A stretch of DNA of 64,000 nt from Melastoma dodecandrum (Eukaryota > Streptophyta > Magnoliopsida > Myrtales > Melastomataceae), in assembly GCA_029817715.1 (NCBI GenBank), contig JARUPY010000515.1, forward strand, positions 111,333 through 175,332. Direction: 5' to 3'. This document shows positions 58,100 to 64,000 of this stretch, one piece after another (the stretch's first letter is position 1; the number at the start of each line of letters is the position of its first letter). The notes beneath the pieces are model-generated. The model worked only from the letters and a program-made list of their open reading frames with translations. It searched no databases and had not been told where the DNA came from. Made by a program: the position numbers and the translations under genes.

Positions 58100-59641
58100 G
58101 TGGCCAGGCCGCCGAACCCCTTCTCCTCCGAGGCCGACATCGACGCGGCCATCGATCGCCATCTGCCGGCCCCCTCGCCTTTCGGCCCGGCCGGCGAGAC
58201 GGGGCTCACGCCCCTGGACGACCGCTGGCCCGCCCGCGAGCGCGCCAGTTTCGAGGTCGAACTGCGCAAGGACGGCTTCGGCGCGCCCGCCGGAGCGGTC
58301 GACCCGCTCGATTTCGACCTCCCCTTCGCCCCCTCGCGCAACCGCGCCCTCGCGGGCGGTTTCGGCGACCGGGGCATGGCGCTGCCCGCGAGCCTCATCC
58401 CCGGCGCGGAAACCGGGGCCGAGCGCGCCTTCGAACTCGCGGCCCTGAACCCGCTGGTCGGCGTGGCCTCCTCGCTGCTGTGGCTCGCCGCACGGCTGAA
58501 CGAGAGCCTGCCCATCGAGGACGTCCAGCTCTTCCGCGCCCGCGTCGCCGAAGAGGTCAGCCGCTTCGAGACCAACGCCATGGCCAAGGGCATCTCGTCG
58601 CGCTCGACGCTGGTTTCGCGCTACGCGCTCTGCGCGACGATCGACGACATCATCCTCAACACCGAATGGGGCGGCCACTCGGACTGGGCCGTGCGGGGCC
58701 TGGTCAGCGGTTTCTACCAAGAAACCTGGGGCGGCGAGCGCTTCTTCGACCTCTTGGGTCAGCTCTATGGCAAGCCCGAGGAGAATATCGACGCCCTGGA
58801 GCTGATGGCGGTCTGCCTGTCCATCGGCTTCGTGGGCAAGTTCCGCATCATGGACGGGGGGGCCGCCCAGCTCGTGCGCCTCCGCACCGAGCTCTACCGG
58901 ACCATCCGGCGGGTCAGGGGCCCCCACGAGCGCGCCCTCACGACGTCCTTCGCCAGCATCGCCACGCCCTACAAGGCCCCGACCCAGATCACCTGGTTCT
59001 GGGTGGCGAGCGGTGCGACCCTGCTGGTGATCGTCGTGCTCTATCTCGTGCTCGGGATGCTGCTGTCCTGGCGGATCGACGCCGCCGCTGACCGCGTGGC
59101 CGGCCTCGCGCCGGCCCTGCCGGTGCTCGTCGCGGCTCCCCCCGTGCCGGCCGCGGCCGACCCGGCGCCCCCCGTGGCCCCGGCACAGGTCCAGAGGCAG
59201 ATCCAGCGGATCTCCGCCGCCCTGGCGGGCGACATCGCGCAGGGCCAGGTCGAGGTGGCGCGGCGGGGCGACGACATCGTGGTGCGGCTGCTCCACGCCT
59301 CCTTCCCGAGCGGGGGCGCGGCGCTCAGCGACGCCCAGACGCCCATCGTCCAGCACGTGGCGGCGGCCTTCAACGCCGGAGCCCGGCCCCATCACGGTGA
59401 TCGGCCATACCGAGATTCGCCCATCGCCAACGCCAGCGCCACCCACAACAACATGACCCTGTCGCGGAGCCGTGCCGCCTCGGCGGCGGCGCTGCTGCAG
59501 CGATCCCTGACCGATCCCGCGCGCGTGTCGTTCCTCGGCCGGGGCGACGCCGATCCGGTGACGTCCAACGCCACGCCGGAGGGCAAGGCGCGGAACCGCC
59601 GCGTCGAATTCAGCATCCCCGCCGAGAAGACCGCGCCGTGA
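58100..59641 (+). CDS. tssL: T6SS inner-membrane protein TssL (DotU type) with OmpA/MotB peptidoglycan-binding domain
   Basis: About 513 residues from a GTG at 58100. After a disordered N-terminus the DotU domain is clear (NPLVGVASSLLWLAARL; VSRYALCATIDDIILNTEWGGHSDWAVRGLVSGFYQETWGGERFFDLL; ALELMAVCLSIGFVGKFRIMDGG), followed by one membrane helix (WFWVASGATLLVIVVLYLVLGMLL) and a periplasmic OmpA-like domain. At 59380-59413 the reading frame gives nonsense (ARPHHGDRPYR), while the next frame gives PITVIGHT, the expected OmpA motif. Two compensating one-base errors there would restore it. The end SNATPEGKARNRRVEF is the standard OmpA tail. Confidence 0.92.
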   Translation: MARPPNPFSSEADIDAAIDRHLPAPSPFGPAGETGLTPLDDRWPARERASFEVELRKDGFGAPAGAVDPLDFDLPFAPSRNRALAGGFGDRGMALPASLIPGAETGAERAFELAALNPLVGVASSLLWLAARLNESLPIEDVQLFRARVAEEVSRFETNAMAKGISSRSTLVSRYALCATIDDIILNTEWGGHSDWAVRGLVSGFYQETWGGERFFDLLGQLYGKPEENIDALELMAVCLSIGFVGKFRIMDGGAAQLVRLRTELYRTIRRVRGPHERALTTSFASIATPYKAPTQITWFWVASGATLLVIVVLYLVLGMLLSWRIDAAADRVAGLAPALPVLVAAPPVPAAADPAPPVAPAQVQRQIQRISAALAGDIAQGQVEVARRGDDIVVRLLHASFPSGGAALSDAQTPIVQHVAAAFNAGARPHHGDRPYRDSPIANASATHNNMTLSRSRAASAAALLQRSLTDPARVSFLGRGDADPVTSNATPEGKARNRRVEFSIPAEKTAP

Positions 59642-61479
59642 GGAGGGGCGTCCCCGCGGCCTGGGCGGCCGGCCTCGCGGTCGCGCTCGGCCTCGGCGCC
59701 GCCGCCTGGCGCCTGACCCCCGGCCTGTCGGACGATTTCCGCCTCGTCCTCGCCGTCGGCCCGCTCCTGCTGTGGGCCGGCGCGGTGCTCCTCGGCGGCG
59801 TGTTCCGGCACCCTTCGGCGCCCCAGCCTTCCGCCGCCCCGGCGGCGGCGGCCGGGCCGGCGCGGGCGAGCGCCTTCAGCCTCGTCGACGCGCTCCGCCT
59901 GCGCGGCCTGTCGGGCCGGCGGGAACGCTACGGCGTTCCGCTGTTCCTGGTGCTGGGACCCTCCGGCATGGGCAAATCGAACCTGCTTCAGCGCGCCGGC
60001 CTCGATTTCGACCCGCCCCAGGACGAGGACGGCATCGTCTGGTGGCTCAGCCCCGAGGCCATCGTCATCGAGGCCGCCACGGGCCGCGTCGACGCCGAGC
60101 GGCTGGCCGCCTGCCTGTCGCATTTCCGCCCCTCGCGGCCGGTGGACGGCATCATCCTGGCGGTGAGTCCCGCCGACCTCACCCTGGCCGACGCGCTGGA
60201 GCGCAAGGCGATCGGCGAAGCCCTGGGCCAGATGCTGTCGGTCATCGAGACGCGCGCCTCCGTCCGGCCGCCGGTCTATCTCGCCCTGACCAAGATGGAC
60301 CTCGCCCCCGGATTCTCGGAATCCTTCGAGCTGCTGGAGACCGCCGAGCGCGACCAGCTCTGGGGATTCTCGTTCCCGCCGGGCTTCGCCCAATCCGTGA
60401 AGGTCGACGAGGCCGTGGAGGCCTTCCACGCCGGCATCCGGAACCTCGTCGACGCCGCGCGGGCCCGGCTCATGGAGACGCTGTCGCAGATCGACGAGCC
60501 GCTGCGCGGCGGCCGGCTCCTCAACTTCGGCGCCCAGATCGCCTCGCTCGACCCCATCGTCGACAGCGTCCTCAAGGAGATCCTGCCCGGCGCCCGCGAA
60601 CGCGGCAAGGGCGTGTTCCTGCGCGGCGTCTTCTTCACCAGCGCCGAACAGGACGCCCTGACGATCGACGGGCTGCTGCCCGAGATGGCGGCCCGCTATG
60701 CCATGCCGCGCAGCGGGACGCTGCCGCCCGACCTCGGCGCCGAGAATGCCGAGCAGGGCTTCTTCATCAAGGGCATGATGCGCCAGGCCGTCCTGCCCGA
60801 GGCGGGGCTCGCGCGTCGGACCCGGGAGGGACGCCCCTAGGTACACGGCGCCGGTCCTTCGGGGCGGGGCTGCTGGCGGCCACGATCGCGCTGGTCGCCG
60901 CGGGCGGGCTCGGCCTGCAATCCGCCTTCGAGATCAGCCGCGAGCGCCTGGCGCTCCTCGAGATGGCGCTGGCGAAGACGGACGGCGCCCTTCTGCGGTC
61001 CAAGGCCGACGATCTCGGGGCCTTGGGGGCGGTCGCCAGCACCGTCAGCCACCTCCAGGACCTGCGCGTCGGCGACGCCATGAGCGGTCCCTGGCAGCCC
61101 AAGCTCGGCGAGGAACGGCTGTCGCGGGCCATCTCCGACCGCCTATTGGCGCAGCCTGCGCAACAGCATACTGCCGCATTTCTCGTTGTCGCGGGCTGAG
61201 CGCCGACCTCGTCGACCGCGACGCCGCGCCGGCGGCCCTCGCCGAGCGCGTCGCCGCGGCCGACCCGCGGGCGGCGGGGCACGCTCCCGCGCTCGCGGCC
61301 TGGATCGGCGCCACGGCGGCGAAGATCGACGGCACGGAGAGCGCGCGCCGCGCGGATGAGGTGCTGTCGACAGGCGCCGCGGCGCCTTCTCGCTCAAGCG
61401 ACGCCGCCGGGCCCGGCGATCTAATTATATCGACCGCGGCCCGAAAAGGCTCATCGCCGCAAAGGGAGCCTCACGATGA
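59638..61479 (+). CDS. Short IcmF/TssM-like protein, frameshifted
   Basis: The first frame (59638-60840, 400 residues) has two N-terminal membrane helices, a Walker A motif VLGPSGMGKSNLLQRAGLDFD, ALTKMDLAPGF (NKxD-like) and RGVFFTSAEQDALTIDGLLPEM, all typical of the IcmF cytoplasmic region. A break near 60835 moves to another frame (SFGAGLLAATIALVAAGGLGLQ, a third helix, then ISRERLALLEMAL), and a second near 61150-61200 leads to ALAAWIGATAAKIDG and a stop overlapping the next ATG (ATGA at 61476). The whole is about 610 residues, half a normal TssM, with no large periplasmic domain. It lies in tandem with the full TssM gene and overlaps tssL. Confidence 0.72.
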
Positions 61480-62226
61480 GCGTGCGAGATCCGTCCCCCG
61501 GCGCGGCGACCCTGTATCCACCCGCTGACGCTGATCTCGGCCGCGGCGCTCGTCCTGGCGCTGCTGGTGTGGTTTCGTCGGCCCGCTGCTGGTCTTCGGG
61601 CCGCTCCGCCCTCTGGAGCGGGCCGCGACGCGGCTGGCGGCGGATACTGGTCGTCGCGCTGCTGTGTGGGGGGGTGGTCGCCATCGCGCTGCAGGCGCGC
61701 ACGCGACGGCGAGGACCGGCGGTTGCTGGCCTCGCTGCGCCGCGAGGAGGCGGAGAGGACGGCCAGTTCCGCGCGCGACCCGCTCAGCCGTTGGACGCCA
61801 GTTGGGTTTGGCTGGGATTGCTGCAGACCGCAACGGTTGGGGCACGTGAATCCTGGGGACTTTTCTACGGACGGGAGACCTCGCCCGGGACCGCTGGCGC
61901 CCCCGGGCCCATCGCCTCCCCTGGTACCTCGTCGTGGGACCGAGCCGGTCGGGGAAGTCGGGGCCCCTTCTGGGGGGGGCCTCGGCCGGCCTCACCATTC
62001 CCCCTATCGGCCCGGGGCCCCGCAGGACTGGGGTGGGCCGAGCGTGAGTGTGGGAGGGATTGCAGCTTCGTCTTCAGCGAGCATGCGGTGTTCCTCGACA
62101 TGGCGGGCCGCTACGCGGAGGCTGCCGCGGGCAGCTTCGACGACCAGGTCTGGACGAGGCTGCTCGACATGGTGCGCCGCCTGCGGCGGCGCCAGCCGAT
62201 CTGCGGCATCGTGCTGGCCCTACGAT

Positions 62227-62295
<69 letters not shown>

Positions 62296-64000
62296 GTTTC
62301 CGAATCTCCTCGAGCCTCTCCGACGACCGGCTCCGCCTGCACGGCCAGGCGATGCGCCGCATGCTGGACCGGATCGCCGAGCGGCTCCGGGCGCGGCCGC
62401 CCGTCTACCTCGTCCTGACCAAGCTCGACCGCGTCCTCGGCTTCACCACCTTCTTCGAGACCCTGGACCGGGGCGAACGCGAGCAGCTCTGGGGCATCCC
62501 GCTGCTGGCCAGCGAGGAGGATCACGAGACCGCGCCGGCCGAGCGCTTCCGGTCGGGCTTCGCCGATCTGGTCCGGCGCGTGGCGGGATGGCAGATGCAG
62601 CGGCTCCACGAGGAGCCGGACGCGCGGCGGCGCGCCCTGGCCTATGAATTTCCCGAGCATCTCGCCGCGCTCGGCACGGTGCTGGAGCCGCTCGTCGAGA
62701 TCCTCGCTCTCCCCCACCGCTTCGACCGCCCTCCCTTCCTCAGGGGCGTGTTCCTCTCCTCGGCCCAACAGGTCGGCCTCGCCATCGACCTGCTCGGAGC
62801 CCCCGCCGGTGGGAGCTTCGGGCAGACCAACGGCCTCGTGCGCCTCTGCGAACCGGCCTCCGCCCATTCCCGGAGCTTCTTCCTGGCGGGCCTCATCCGC
62901 GACTTCGTCGTGCCCGAGGGGGCTGGAGACCAGCGGCATTTGACCCGCCGCACCCGCCGCATTGGTCGGACGGCTTGGCATGGTCGCGGCGGCGGCTTAC
63001 GGCGGCGTGGCCGTGATGTGATCGTCGGGCTGGTGGCGCACTGGGTCGTGGACTACCGTGCCCTGAGCGCCTACGCGGCCGATGTCGGCGTGAGGGCCGA
63101 CGCGGTCTCGGAGGCGCTGTCGGCGGCGCATCCCGCCCCGGACCTGCCGCCCTTCGGCAAGGTCCTGCCGCTCCTGCAGGGTCTCGCGAGCCTCCAGCCG
63201 ACCGACCCGACGGTCGCCGCCGAGGCCTCGGCCATGCCCCATCTCGCCTCCGAGATCAGCCGCGGCGACGCGGCGGGTCTCGACCGCCTCTTCCTGCCCT
63301 ACCTCAGGGTGCATCTCGCGACGACGCCATACGCAGACGCGACGGCGGCGCCCGTCCGACACCGTTCGAAGCCCCTGCAGCTCTATACCTGGCGCTCGGC
63401 GGCCAGCATGCTGCATCGCTCGCGCTCGACTCTGCGCGAGATCGCCCGACGCCCCTCACGCCCCTGTTGGCTCCGCCGGCAAAAGCGACGAGCAGCGGCG
63501 CGGCTTCGCGGCCGCAGAATCGTCCAGCCCTCGGCGCCAATTCCGGTGACGCGTCAGGCGATCGATCCCGGCCCTGGGGCCGAGGACGGCGCGCCGCCGC
63601 GTCGCGCGCTACACCCTGGCCCAGCTCGCGCTCGACCTCGCCCGGCGCCGCCCCGAGATCGCCGCCCTGCCGGACTGGCGCCCCAACGACCATGCGGGGA
63701 GCGCGGCCCAGATCGTGTGCTCGGCAGCCGCTCATACGGCGGGGACCGCTGAGGGACGGGCTGCCGAGGGATATAAACGCGGGACGCGCTTCCGGATCGT
63801 GCGTAGTCGTGCCGGCACTGCGGGCGGAGCGTGCAGGCCAGCGTCGCGCGGGCGACGCCTGGTGATGAGCACCGTTCCCGTCCCAGACCGCCGAGGACAT
63901 TCTTCGTCGGTGGGCACCTCTCGATCTACGCGGCGGATTACGTCCGCACCTACGACACGCTGCTCTCCGGCCTGACGAGCCAGCCCATGCCCAACGCGCG
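61476..64000 (+). CDS. tssM: T6SS membrane-complex protein TssM (IcmF), partial and heavily frame-broken
   Basis: The start ATG at 61476 has AAGGGAG upstream. Pieces in several frames follow TssM order: hydrophobic LISAAALVLALLVWF-type segment (about 61520-61570), PWYLVVGPSRSGKSGPLL (Walker A, about 61920-61975), FSEHAVFLDMAGRYAEAA (about 62080), ERLRARPPVYLVLTKLDRVLGFTTFFE, RGVFLSSAQQVGLAIDLLG, a third helix region near 63010, and ADYVRTYDTLLSGL near 63930. Frames change at least six times, and a run of 67 G residues interrupts it at 62227-62293. The gene continues beyond the window. The breaks look like poor sequence, not biology. Confidence 0.82.
62227..62293 (+). repeat. 67-base poly-G run inside tssM, probable artefact
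   Basis: An uninterrupted run of G from 62227 to 62293 follows GIVLALRW and precedes GRFRISS. It takes the place of conserved coding sequence after the IVLAL strand of the TssM GTPase-like domain. A natural G67 in a coding region is very unlikely. Two-colour sequencing chemistry reads absent signal as G, so an assembled low-quality read end is the simplest explanation. Confidence 0.9.

Overview
The window is GC-rich chromosomal DNA from an alphaproteobacterium, most likely of the order Hyphomicrobiales (Rhizobiales). The reasons are a perfect CtrA-type box (TTAA-N7-TTAA) at 563-577, a REP cluster of a type common in that order, an SecA with a C-terminal SEC-C zinc tail, and a type VI secretion (T6SS) locus with two TssC genes, as in Agrobacterium. 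I cannot name a genus from sequence alone.

Layout. 1-1125: the start of an unknown minus-strand gene and a divergent MerR regulator. 1681-14463: an envelope-glycan cluster. It holds a HAD/UbiA prenyltransferase with DprE1-like and DprE2-like proteins (a decaprenyl-phosphoryl-arabinose-type donor pathway), epimerase/oxidoreductases, a FlaA1/CapD-type dehydratase, a GtrA protein and a large glycosyltransferase. 14517-18580: a PpiC-type isomerase and SecA, followed by hairpins and REP repeats. 18995-25187 (minus strand): glyoxalase I, guanine deaminase, 8-oxoguanine-deaminase-like amidohydrolase, TenA, a GlxA/GbdR-type regulator and a BetA-like choline dehydrogenase. 25392-28975: a secreted His/Gly/Tyr-rich protein, TrmN6, a DUF2007 protein, a polyprenyl diphosphate synthase and a LOG-family hydrolase. 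29724-36938: a truncated AraC protein, a membrane Cache-HAMP-PP2C (SpoIIE-type) phosphatase and a dicarboxylate/amino-acid symporter (both with broken frames), an Asp/Glu racemase and a periplasmic amino-acid-binding protein. 37024-64000: the T6SS locus.

The T6SS locus has two arms. The minus-strand arm reads clpV, hcp, vgrG, an unrecognised gene, tssA, tssB, tssC, a second tssC, tssE, tssF, tssG. The plus-strand arm reads PAAR, a methyltransferase, tssJ, tssK, tssL, a short tssM-like gene, then tssM, which runs off the window. Between the arms lie a putative M91-family metallopeptidase (effector candidate) and a divergent partner-switch pair: a STAS antagonist, and a degenerate-PP2C/HATPase protein. 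A full membrane PP2C phosphatase, coupled to a transporter, sits about 4 kb beyond the end of the minus-strand arm. Together these suggest a Chlamydia-RsbU-like or Bacillus-RsbU-like partner switch that could link amino-acid availability to T6SS activity. This is the most interesting hypothesis in the window.

Sequence quality is uneven. Single-base indels, often in homopolymers, break many otherwise well-conserved genes (gtrA, ppiC, secA, glxA-like, amidohydrolase, tssE, tssA, clpV, tssJ, tssL, tssM). A run of 67 G residues sits inside tssM at 62227-62293. Most breaks in essential or strongly conserved genes look like sequencing or assembly error rather than biology. The 29-34.4 kb block may contain real decay as well.
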